Origin: Clostridium aceticum
GTDB lineage: Bacteria; Bacillota; Clostridia; Peptostreptococcales; Natronincolaceae
Reading direction: 5' to 3'
Assembly: GCF_001042715.1 (NCBI RefSeq)
Contig: NZ_CP009687.1
Location: 1,665,418-1,729,417 of the forward strand
DNA length: 64,000 bases
The notes under the pieces are model-generated. The model was not told the DNA's origin, ran no database searches, and saw only the letters and a list, made by a program, of their open reading frames with translations. Position numbers and translations under genes: made by a program. The first letter of the stretch is position 1. Every line of letters starts with the position of its first letter. Positions 15,970 to 23,503 of this stretch are shown here, in pieces.

Positions 15970-16686
15970 ATGGGTCGAATTGGTAATATCAAAGATAGAA
16001 AGGCAAAACAAGATTCTAAGCGGGCGAAAATCTACACAAAGTTAGCTAGGCTAATAACTGTAGCAGCAAGGGAAGGAGGAACTGACCCTGAATATAATGC
16101 TAGCTTAAAGACTGCTATAGATAAAGCTAAAGCAGGAAATATGCCAAATGATAACATCGATAGAGCTATTAAGAAGGCTGCAGGGGATGCTGGTGGAGAT
16201 AGATATGAAAATATTATTTATGAAGGCTATGGACCAAGTGGAGTAGCTGTCGTTGTAGAAGCTTTAACAGATAATAGAAATAGAACTGCTGGCGAAGTAA
16301 GACATGCCTTTGACAAAAACGGAGGAAACCTAGGTACAACAGGCTGCGTTTCTTTCATGTTTGATAGAAAAGGACAAATTGTTATTGAAAAAAATGATGC
16401 TATCGATGAAGAAACCCTAATGATGGCGGCTTTAGATGCTGGTGCAGAGGATTTTATTGCAGAAGAGGAAGCCTATGAAGTGATTACATTGCCTGAAGAC
16501 TTTCCAGCCGTAAAAGATAAACTATTGGAAGAAGGCTACAACTTTATTGAGGCTGATGTCGTCTACATCCCTCAAACCCAAGCAGAATTACAGGAAGCAG
16601 ATGCGAAAAAGATGGAAAAAATGATTGATATGCTTGAGGACAATGACGATGTACAAGCAGTGCATCATAATTGGAAAGAAGCTTAG
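15970..16686 (+). CDS. yebC: YebC/PmpR family protein
   Basis: The 238-residue protein is typical of the YebC/TACO1 family: an N-terminal [20 protein letters not shown] block, [15 protein letters not shown], the [23 protein letters not shown] core and a C-terminal acidic domain. Members were called transcriptional regulators (PmpR); later work implicates some in easing ribosome stalling at proline runs. It appears monocistronic, with an ATG after AAGGAGAG. Confidence 0.92.
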   Translation: MGRIGNIKDRKAKQDSKRAKIYTKLARLITVAAREGGTDPEYNASLKTAIDKAKAGNMPNDNIDRAIKKAAGDAGGDRYENIIYEGYGPSGVAVVVEALTDNRNRTAGEVRHAFDKNGGNLGTTGCVSFMFDRKGQIVIEKNDAIDEETLMMAALDAGAEDFIAEEEAYEVITLPEDFPAVKDKLLEEGYNFIEADVVYIPQTQAELQEADAKKMEKMIDMLEDNDDVQAVHHNWKEA

Positions 16687-17018
16687 GAAGGTGGAAATAC
16701 AACGTTTATACGGGTTGTAAAATCTATTGAATTACGACATACATATAGATTTTTTATAAACTGTGAAAATCAATCCTGCTGAAGCGATCCAATGTATATG
16801 GATTTCCCTAAGAAACACCCTTTGTAATGCTAGGATATATATTGTTTGGTTTTTTTACTGAATTTTATATATCTAGTGACAAAATGCACAAACACTTTTG
16901 GAAAAATGGTGCATAGACGTGAAAGTAGCACTATGATATAGTTTAATAAATAATTCTAAAAAACGAAATGTTTTTACAATTATGATTTATCTAAAGATTT
17001 TATATTTTAGTGGCAAGG
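16687..17018. other. Intergenic region upstream of the amino-acid catabolic genes
   Basis: No open frame of note lies in this gap. It holds the widely spaced inverted repeat at 16884-16914 and a likely -10 box, TATGAT, near 16934. The PucR-type regulator of this cluster probably binds here, but I cannot identify its site with certainty. Confidence 0.4.
16884..16914. promoter_or_regulatory. Inverted repeat, possible regulator site for the ADH operon
   Basis: ATGCAC (16884-16889) and GTGCAT (16909-16914) are perfect inverted arms with 19 bases between them, about 170-200 bases upstream of the Fe-ADH start. The spacing places the arm centres about 25 bases apart. Confidence 0.35.
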
Positions 17019-17053
17019 ACGTCGCTGACATGAAAATGTCTGCGGCGTTTTTG
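17019..17053 (+). terminator. Terminator-type hairpin in the 5' leader of the Fe-ADH gene
   Basis: ACGTCGCTGACA (17019-17030) pairs with TGTCTGCGGCGT (17037-17048), allowing one G-U and one mismatch, and runs into TTTTT (17048-17052). It ends only about 17 bases before the ribosome binding site and 29 bases before the ATG. It could be an attenuator or a read-through block. Confidence 0.6.
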
Positions 17054-17081
17054 TGTTTAAAAAGGAAAGGGGGAAGTTCTT

Positions 17082-18236
17082 ATGTTAGAAAAAATTAATC
17101 AAGTTCCAATAAAATTTGTTTTTGGAAAAGGAAGCTTGAAGAATATTGGTGGATTGACGAAGGCTTATGGAAAACGTGCATTGATTGTTACAGGCCGCAG
17201 TAGTACGAAGAAAACAGGTATATTAGATGCGGTGATTGGCTATCTGCAAAATGAAAAAATTAATGTTACTGTGTTCAACGAAGTAGAGTCCAATCCCCTC
17301 ACTACCACAGTAAAAAGGGCAGTGACTTTGCTAAAAGAACAGGAATGTGATGTAGTGATTGGTTTAGGTGGAGGTAGTCCTATGGATGCCGCAAAATGTA
17401 TTGCTTTTTCTGCCGTCAATGAGGGAGATATTTCTGACTATATTTTTGGTAAGGAAGGTAAGGGAGCACTTCCTATTATCGCTGTAACTACAACAGCTGG
17501 TACAGGAAGTGAAGGAGACAGTTTAGCTGTTTTGACAAATCCTGAGACCAAAGATAAAAAGTCCTTAAAAAGCCCATATATTTATCCAAAGGTATCTATT
17601 GTTGATCCAGAACTAATGATGACATTACCCGCTTCCATGATTGCAGCCACAGGATTTGATGCCTTGTCCCATTCGGTTGAAGCATTTTTAGCAAACCATA
17701 GCAGACCAGATATAGAAGAAATGGCTTTGGAAGCAATAGGACTGCTGTTTACGTTTTTACCAAAGGTTTATAAAAATCCAACAGATATCGAAAGCTGGGA
17801 AAAGGTGGCTTATGCTAATACTATAGGTGGGATTGCCATTGATCAGGCAGGTGTAGTGTTACCCCATGGGATGGAACACCCTGTTAGTGGTCTGTTAAAT
17901 GTTACGCATGGGGAAGGATTGGCAGCGTTATTTCCAGAAATATTAGAATTTTCTTACAAATATTGCCAAGAAAAATTCTTAAGGATGGCTAAAGCGATTG
18001 GTATTAAGGAAGATGGAATAACGAAGGATCAGGTAGCATGCCAGTGTGTAAAAACTTTTGAAAAATTATTGCAGGCATTAGATTTGCAGGTAACATTAGG
18101 TCAATTAGGTGTAAAGGAAGATCATATAGATTGGTTGGTGGAAAATGCAATGAGAACAATGACTTATGCAATCTCCAATCATCCTGCTCCCTGTAAAGAA
18201 GAAGACCTACGAGCGTTATATACAGCATGCTTATAA
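17082..18236 (+). CDS. Iron-containing alcohol dehydrogenase
   Basis: A 384-residue group III (Fe-type) alcohol dehydrogenase with GGGSPMDAAK for NAD(P) binding (about residues 96-105), TTAGTGSE (about 139) and the metal ligands in GFDALSHSVEAF (about 192), LPHGMEHP (about 262) and THGEGLAA. It starts at an ATG after AAAGGGGGAAG. With the permease and aminotransferase that follow, it would reduce the semialdehyde left after transamination. Candidates are 4-hydroxybutyrate, 3-hydroxypropionate or sulfoacetaldehyde dehydrogenase activity. Family certain; substrate inferred from context only. Confidence 0.9.
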   Translation: MLEKINQVPIKFVFGKGSLKNIGGLTKAYGKRALIVTGRSSTKKTGILDAVIGYLQNEKINVTVFNEVESNPLTTTVKRAVTLLKEQECDVVIGLGGGSPMDAAKCIAFSAVNEGDISDYIFGKEGKGALPIIAVTTTAGTGSEGDSLAVLTNPETKDKKSLKSPYIYPKVSIVDPELMMTLPASMIAATGFDALSHSVEAFLANHSRPDIEEMALEAIGLLFTFLPKVYKNPTDIESWEKVAYANTIGGIAIDQAGVVLPHGMEHPVSGLLNVTHGEGLAALFPEILEFSYKYCQEKFLRMAKAIGIKEDGITKDQVACQCVKTFEKLLQALDLQVTLGQLGVKEDHIDWLVENAMRTMTYAISNHPAPCKEEDLRALYTACL

Positions 18237-18328
18237 ATTTCCAACAAAGCTAAGGATTTTTAAAAACAAAGAATGATAGGATTGTTCATTACTACTTCAA
18301 AAATATTATTACATAAGGAGGAAGTGTT

Positions 18329-19738
18329 ATGAAAAAGCAAGCAGAGAATTTTAGTAGAGTATTGTCGCAAAAAGATGTGATGGCTTTATCCTTTGGGGCT
18401 ATGATTGGATGGGGTTGGGTTGTATTGGCAGGAGAGTGGATTCATAAGGCAGGAACCTTGGGGGCTATGATTGCATTCTTACTGGGTGGTGTGATGGTTT
18501 TATTTGTTGGTCTTACTTATGCAGAACTAACAGCTGCTATGCCAAAGTGTGGAGGAGAACATGTTTTTAGTCAACGTGCATTAGGAAGAAATGCTTCCTT
18601 CTTCTGTACTTGGGCCATTATTTTAGGCTATGTTTCTGTAGTTGCCTTTGAGGCAGTTGCTTTTCCTACTGTTGTTGAGTACTTATTTCCTAATTATCTC
18701 CAAGTAAAAATGTATACAGTGGCGGGATATGATGTGTATCTAACCTGGGTATTGGTGGGGGTGATTAGTTCTGTTGCAATCACGATTTTGAACTATTATG
18801 GGGTAAAGCCAGTGGCAGTAATGCAAGGAGCAGTTACCATCATGGTGGCGGTTGTAGGTTTGACTTTTTTCGGAGGATCTGTAGCGAATGGAAGTACTGA
18901 ATATATTCAGCCTCTTTTTATTGACGGGACAAAGGGAATTTTAGCGGTTGCTATTATGACACCTTTTATGTTTGTAGGATTTGATGTGATCCCTCAAGCA
19001 GCAGAAGAAATTGATATGCCTTTTGAAAAAATCGGAAAAGTACTAGTTTTATCGGTAGCGATGGCTATTGGGTGGTATGTGATGATTATTTTAGGGGTCT
19101 CATTATCTTTGTCAAAGCAAGCATTAGAAGCTTCTAGCATACCAGCAGCGGATGGTATGCAGGCGGTTTTCTTTAATAGTTCTTTAGCCTCAAAAGTAAT
19201 GATTATTGCAGGTATTGGAGGCATAATCACCAGCTGGAATTCCTTCTTTGTAGGAGGAAGTAGAGCGATTTATGCATTGGCTCATTCCAAACAATTACCA
19301 GCTTTTCTAGGAGAATTGCATCCAAAATATAAGACACCTACCAATGCTATTTTATTAATTGGTATACTCTCTTCCTTCGCACCTTTACTGGGAAGACGCA
19401 TGTTGGTTTGGTTGGTGGATGCTGGTGGCTTAACAATTGTGGTAGCTTACTTTATGGTGGCTTTATCCTTCTTAGTATTACGCTATAAAGAACCTGATAT
19501 GGTAAGACCCTACAAAGTGAAAAGAGGGAAGGCAGTAGGATTTATAGCGGTGTTATTAAGTTTTGGGATGATGGTCTTATATTTACCTGGAGCACCAGCA
19601 GCGTTAATTTGGCCATATGAATGGATGATTGTTCTTGGGTGGAGCGTATTAGGTGGTGTTTTCTATCTTTGGGCGAAGCTATCCTATACAGAAAGTTATC
19701 TCAAGGAATCCTCAATAGAAGTAGAAGAAGGCATATAA
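18329..19738 (+). CDS. APC family amino acid permease
   Basis: A 469-residue protein with about twelve membrane helices. The first helix carries the unwound substrate-site motif ALSFGAMIGWGWVVLAGEW, typical of amino acid-polyamine-organocation carriers. TPFMFVGFDVIPQAAEEI in helix 6 is also typical. It lies between Fe-ADH and aminotransferase on the same strand and probably imports the amine the two enzymes degrade. It starts at an ATG after AAGGAGGAAG. The exact substrate cannot be read from sequence. Confidence 0.88.
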   Translation: MKKQAENFSRVLSQKDVMALSFGAMIGWGWVVLAGEWIHKAGTLGAMIAFLLGGVMVLFVGLTYAELTAAMPKCGGEHVFSQRALGRNASFFCTWAIILGYVSVVAFEAVAFPTVVEYLFPNYLQVKMYTVAGYDVYLTWVLVGVISSVAITILNYYGVKPVAVMQGAVTIMVAVVGLTFFGGSVANGSTEYIQPLFIDGTKGILAVAIMTPFMFVGFDVIPQAAEEIDMPFEKIGKVLVLSVAMAIGWYVMIILGVSLSLSKQALEASSIPAADGMQAVFFNSSLASKVMIIAGIGGIITSWNSFFVGGSRAIYALAHSKQLPAFLGELHPKYKTPTNAILLIGILSSFAPLLGRRMLVWLVDAGGLTIVVAYFMVALSFLVLRYKEPDMVRPYKVKRGKAVGFIAVLLSFGMMVLYLPGAPAALIWPYEWMIVLGWSVLGGVFYLWAKLSYTESYLKESSIEVEEGI

Positions 19739-19774
19739 TAATTTACATCTACATAGGAAATGGAGGAAAATAAA

Positions 19775-21142
19775 ATGAAGTGCATGACAGAGAAAATAAT
19801 CATAGGAGAAATTCCAGCTAGAAAAGTAATAACAAAGACGATTCCAGGAAATAAATCTTTAGAATGGATTCAAAAGCGACAACAATATGTGCCAAAAGGA
19901 GTTGGAAATATTACTCCCGTAGTAGCAAAAACAGCAAAAGGCGCCTTAATAGAAGATTTAGACGGCAATGTATTTCTTGACTTTGCTGCTGGTATTGGTA
20001 TGCAGAATATAGGTCATGGGCATGGGGCAGTGATCGAGGCTATTCAAGAGCAAACAGAAAACCTACTACATCCCTGCTTTCATGTGACAATGTATGAAGG
20101 GTATATAAAATTAGCGGAAAAACTAGCAAAAAAAGCGCCAGGAACAGGTGAAAAAAAAGCTATGCTAGCTAACAGTGGTGCTGAAGCTGTAGAAAATGCC
20201 ATTAAAATAGCGAGAAAATATACCGGAAAAACAGGAGTGATCTCTCTAGAGTGTGCATTTCATGGTAGAACCTATATGGCTATGACCTTAACCAGCAAAG
20301 TAAATCCCTATAAAAATGGTTTTGGTCCCTATGTTCCAGAAACCTATAAAATTCCATCGGCTTATTGCTATCGATGCCCCTATGGAGGCAGAGAAAACTG
20401 TAAGATGGGTTGTTTAGAAAGAGTGAAGAATCTACTAAAAGGAGAATTATCCCCTGATAATATTGCTGCTTTAATCGTTGAGCCTATACAGGGGGAAGGC
20501 GGGTTTATCTTACAACCACCGGCATTTTTAAAAGGATTAGAAAAGATTTGCAAAGAAAATAATATTGTTTTTATTGTAGATGAGATACAATCTGGATTTG
20601 CTAGAACCGGTACTTTGTTTGCCAGTGAAGGATGTGGATTGGACCCTGATTTAATGACTCTGTCTAAAAGTCTGGGTGCAGGGATTCCCATTAGTGCAGT
20701 TGTAGGAAAAGATGAAATCATGGATGCACCAGGAGCCGGCGAAATAGGGGGAACTTATGGAGGGAGTCCATTAGGTTGCCAAGCAGCGTTAGAGGTTTTA
20801 AAGGTGATCGAAACAGAGAACATGCTTGCAAAAGCACAAAGGATAGGAAAACAACTAGAGAAAAGACTACAAAGTATGAAAAAAGATTTTGAAGTTATTG
20901 GAGATGTTCGAGGTGTTGGAGCTATGTATGCAATAGAGTTTGTGAAAAGCAGAGAAACAAAAGAGCCTTATCCAGAAATTGTAAAAAAAATTACTGATTA
21001 TGCATTGCAAAAAGGCGTGATCTTTATTAGCGCAGGGATTTATAGTAATGTCTTAAGATTTCTACCTCCTTTGGTGATGACAGAAGAACAAGTAGAAGAT
21101 GGCATGGATGTGCTAGAAAAAGCTATTAAAAAAAGTTTATAA
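19775..21142 (+). CDS. Class III aminotransferase (4-aminobutyrate aminotransferase-like)
   Basis: A PLP-dependent transaminase of about 455 residues: ANSGAEAVENAIKIAR binds the cofactor phosphate, AFHGRTYMAMTLT stacks the ring, VDEIQSGFARTG carries the PLP Asp, and SKSLGAGIP the Schiff-base lysine (about 297). A cysteine-rich insert (CYRCPYGGRENCKMGC, about residues 197-212) is typical of clostridial and archaeal GABA/ornithine-type members. GGAGG at 19762-19766 supports the ATG at 19775 over that at 19760. It would convert an omega-amino acid to the semialdehyde for the upstream Fe-ADH. GABA is the default guess. Confidence 0.88.
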   Translation: MKCMTEKIIIGEIPARKVITKTIPGNKSLEWIQKRQQYVPKGVGNITPVVAKTAKGALIEDLDGNVFLDFAAGIGMQNIGHGHGAVIEAIQEQTENLLHPCFHVTMYEGYIKLAEKLAKKAPGTGEKKAMLANSGAEAVENAIKIARKYTGKTGVISLECAFHGRTYMAMTLTSKVNPYKNGFGPYVPETYKIPSAYCYRCPYGGRENCKMGCLERVKNLLKGELSPDNIAALIVEPIQGEGGFILQPPAFLKGLEKICKENNIVFIVDEIQSGFARTGTLFASEGCGLDPDLMTLSKSLGAGIPISAVVGKDEIMDAPGAGEIGGTYGGSPLGCQAALEVLKVIETENMLAKAQRIGKQLEKRLQSMKKDFEVIGDVRGVGAMYAIEFVKSRETKEPYPEIVKKITDYALQKGVIFISAGIYSNVLRFLPPLVMTEEQVEDGMDVLEKAIKKSL

Positions 21143-21149
21143 AAAACCT

Positions 21150-21185
21150 GTAAAACCCCTTGCCTTATAAAGCAAGGGATTTTAC
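21150..21185 (+). terminator. Hairpin between the aminotransferase and pucR-type gene
   Basis: GTAAAACCCCTTGC (21150-21163) pairs with GCAAGGGATTTTAC (21172-21185), with a short internal mismatch. There is no long T-run. It probably limits read-through into the regulator gene. Confidence 0.65.
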
Positions 21186-21226
21186 AATAGAAAGAAAATA
21201 TTTTCTTGATGGAAGAAGGGATAAAA

Positions 21227-22441
21227 ATGTCGATTTGTTGCCAGGAGCTATTTGCGCTACCTTCTTTAAAGTCTTTAAAGTTAATAGCAGGGAAAGAAGG
21301 ATTACACAGAAATATTCGATGGGTCTATGCAGCTGAAGTTATAGAAGATGTTACAGAACTTACACAATGGTTATATGGTGGAGAACTGGTGATTATCACA
21401 GGAATAGGGATCAGAAATGAAGAAACGATCTTTCTTGAATTAATAGAAAAGATTTATGAAAAAAACTTAGCAGGGCTCATTGTATTTATAGGACCCTATA
21501 TTGGAGAAATACCTATTTCTGTAATAGAAAGAGCGAATAAATTGAACATTCCTTTGTTTGCATTGCCATGGGAAGTACCTTTAGTAGAAGTGACACAGGA
21601 TATTTGTACGCACCTTGTTCATCGAGAAAAACAATATAATGATGTAGAACAGTTTTTACAACAGATTCTTTTTTTTGAAGGGGAAAGTTCAAAGAGCCTG
21701 GAAGAACAAGCGGCACGCATTGGGTTTAATTTTGATCAAAGTCACAGAGTGGTGGTAATAAAACCAGATAATCTTTCCAGCTTTATAAAAGATAACCAAA
21801 TAAAAGAAAGCACTATTCTGTCTCTGAAAAAACAAATTCGCCAAATAATGGAACAATATTCTACGGATACTTATAAAGGTTTTTTTCTATTTCTTAACGA
21901 TGCTATGTTTATCTTGGTGAATGGAGAGATCTTTAACAAACAAATATTAAGAGAAACACTATCTTTGCTACAGGAAAAGATTCAACAAAAAATTGGATTA
22001 ACTACTAGTGTTGGTATAGGCACGAAGTATAGCCAATTTTCTCAGTATAAGAAGAGTATGGAAGAAGCAAGGCAAGCACTAAAGATATCAAATCAAAAAA
22101 ATTTGAAGAATCAAATTGTATTTTATGAAGAGATGGGGATTTTTTCTTTGTTATGGGAAGTAAAAAACTTAGATGTATTAAGAAAAATTCATAAAAATAT
22201 GCTTTTTCCTCTATACGAATATGATAAAGTCAACGAAACTCATTTAGTTGATACCCTGGAAAAATTTTTAAATAATGGAAGAAGTATGCATACTACAGCC
22301 AAACAGCTTTTTATTCATAGGAACACACTAAAATATCGTTTAGAGAAAATAGAACAACTAACGGGCTACAGCTTAAATAATCAGGAAGACTGTTTTCATT
22401 TTCAGTTGGCCTATTATATTCATGACTTTTTAAACATATAA
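21227..22441 (+). CDS. PucR family transcriptional regulator
   Basis: A 404-residue protein with an N-terminal PucR domain (LFALPSLKSLKLIAG... WVYAAEVIEDVTELTQWLYGGELVI, about residues 1-125). A central GGDEF-like CdaR region follows (SVGIGTKYSQFSQYKKSMEEARQAL). A C-terminal PucR-type HTH ends it (TAKQLFIHRNTLKYRLEKIEQLTG, about 365-390). Such regulators control purine, GABA or amino-acid catabolic genes, usually neighbours, in response to the substrate. It directly follows the catabolic trio. Start 21227 has GAAGGG upstream; the TTG at 21206 is less likely. Confidence 0.9.
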   Translation: MSICCQELFALPSLKSLKLIAGKEGLHRNIRWVYAAEVIEDVTELTQWLYGGELVIITGIGIRNEETIFLELIEKIYEKNLAGLIVFIGPYIGEIPISVIERANKLNIPLFALPWEVPLVEVTQDICTHLVHREKQYNDVEQFLQQILFFEGESSKSLEEQAARIGFNFDQSHRVVVIKPDNLSSFIKDNQIKESTILSLKKQIRQIMEQYSTDTYKGFFLFLNDAMFILVNGEIFNKQILRETLSLLQEKIQQKIGLTTSVGIGTKYSQFSQYKKSMEEARQALKISNQKNLKNQIVFYEEMGIFSLLWEVKNLDVLRKIHKNMLFPLYEYDKVNETHLVDTLEKFLNNGRSMHTTAKQLFIHRNTLKYRLEKIEQLTGYSLNNQEDCFHFQLAYYIHDFLNI

Positions 22442-22476
22442 AAGAATAAATGCATAAAAGAAGCATTTGTTCTTTT
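22441..22476 (+). terminator. Terminator after the PucR-type gene
   Basis: AAAGAATAAATGC (22441-22453) pairs with GCATTTGTTCTTT (22463-22475) with one G-U pair. A T-rich tail follows. Confidence 0.7.
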
Positions 22477-22497
22477 GTTTGTATAAGCTATATTTAT

Positions 22498-22523
22498 CTA
22501 TACTTTTGTTGACAAAAGTATAG
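22498..22523. promoter_or_regulatory. Perfect hairpin or operator upstream of the rrf2-type gene
   Basis: CTATACTTTTG (22498-22508), loop TTGA, then CAAAAGTATAG (22513-22523): an 11-bp perfect stem followed by GTTTTA. Its outer CTATAC/GTATAG arms match those of the palindrome at 23121-23138, so it may be a regulator site as well as, or instead of, a terminator. Confidence 0.45.
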
Positions 22524-22615
22524 GTTTTACCATGTGTAAATTATCACTAGCTATAGCAGAAATTTATAAAATATACACAAAAAATATGAAATTAGGCAAA
22601 AAACAAAAAAAGGTA

Positions 22616-22644
22616 TTGACAAATAAAAAACAATGTAATAATAT
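22616..22644 (+). promoter_or_regulatory. Consensus sigma-A promoter of the Rrf2 regulator gene
   Basis: TTGACA (22616-22621), a 17-base spacer and TAATAT (22639-22644). The gene ATG is 48 bases after the -10 box. Confidence 0.8.
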
Positions 22645-22649
22645 AAAAA

Positions 22650-22666
22650 TATACCAAAAAGGTATA
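22650..22666. promoter_or_regulatory. Rrf2 operator candidate overlapping the transcription start
   Basis: TATACC-AAAAA-GGTATA is a perfect palindrome placed six bases after the -10 box, where a bound repressor would block its own promoter. Similar palindromes occur at 23121-23138 and 23440-23455. Confidence 0.6.
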
Positions 22667-22691
22667 AATTCCCAAGTGAGGGAGTGACATC

Positions 22692-23117
22692 ATGAAGATT
22701 ACGCAAGAAGCAGACTATGCCTTTAGAATGATCCTGTTCCTTTCAAAGGTAGATAGTGATACAAGAGTAGATGCCCAGAAGATATCAGAAAGTGAAAATA
22801 TACCTACAAGATTTGCCTTAAAAATACTTAGGAAATTAACAAAGGCAGGTTTAACTAAATCATTTAGAGGAGTGAATGGCGGCTATTCTCTTAATAGAGC
22901 ACCTGAGAATATTTCCTTTAAAGATGTAATTGAAGCCATTGATGGACCAATCCATATCAACCGATGTTTATATGATGAAGCGTATTGTAATCTTCATAGA
23001 ACAAATACCTGTGATGTACATAAAGAATTGGCTAAGATAAGGGATACAGTAATAGATGTACTTCAAAAGGTTAATTTCAAGTCAATAATGGAAAATAATG
23101 AGACGATAGATGATTAA
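22692..23117 (+). CDS. Rrf2 family transcriptional regulator
   Basis: A 141-residue Rrf2-type protein. The N-terminal winged helix (ITQEADYAFRMILFLS... ISESENIPTRFALKILRKL... VNGGYSLNR, about residues 1-70) is followed by a dimerisation helix. Three cysteines (about residues 97, 104 and 112, spaced x6 and x7) match the usual Rrf2 Fe-S cluster or thiol-sensing site. It could therefore sense redox state, O2/NO or iron-sulfur status. A palindrome sits on its own promoter and others precede the downstream CO dehydrogenase gene, so it is the obvious candidate controller of that operon. Confidence 0.9.
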   Translation: MKITQEADYAFRMILFLSKVDSDTRVDAQKISESENIPTRFALKILRKLTKAGLTKSFRGVNGGYSLNRAPENISFKDVIEAIDGPIHINRCLYDEAYCNLHRTNTCDVHKELAKIRDTVIDVLQKVNFKSIMENNETIDD

Positions 23118-23120
23118 TAG

Positions 23121-23138
23121 CTATACTTTAGGGTATAG
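23121..23138. promoter_or_regulatory. Palindrome after the rrf2-type gene, possible operator
   Basis: CTATAC-TTTAGG-GTATAG has perfect 6-bp arms with a 6-base spacer, three bases after the regulator stop codon. Its arms resemble the operator candidate at 22650. Confidence 0.5.
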
Positions 23139-23439
23139 TCTAATACGACAGGATTTATGTTTATCAAGTGTTGCGGTAGGGTAGACTGCCTATTTATATA
23201 GATAAAGATTACAAATTAGTGAAATTTTGATGAAAGAGAATCTATATTTGGATTTCGGTAGTTGATATAAAGAAAAGTTGTTGGCAGCGAAACTATACAA
23301 AATTAGTATACTTAAAACCGTATCTTATATAATAAATATATAAGTTGCAGCATAACTTTTATAGTTCACTGTAAAATAGCTGATGCAATATATTTATTAC
23401 AACGTACCTAGAGTAAGTATATTTTTTATTATAAAGTGT
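23139..23439. other. Gene-free leader region before cooS
   Basis: An AT-rich stretch of about 300 bases without an open frame or recognisable RNA. It links the palindrome at 23121 to that at 23440. I see no riboswitch fold. Confidence 0.35.
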
Positions 23440-23462
23440 ACTATTTTGGTATAGTTTATAAT
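23440..23462. promoter_or_regulatory. Operator candidate and -10 box of the cooS operon
   Basis: ACTAT-TTTGGT-ATAGT (23440-23455) is a palindrome immediately before a perfect TATAAT (23457-23462). The -35 region at the expected place (AAGTGT) is poor, which suits either a repressor occupying the spacer or an activator-dependent promoter. The arms partly resemble the other sites near the Rrf2 gene. Confidence 0.5.
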
Positions 23463-23503
23463 AATATAAATAGAATCTAAAAATTATTAAGGGGGAATAT
23501 ACC

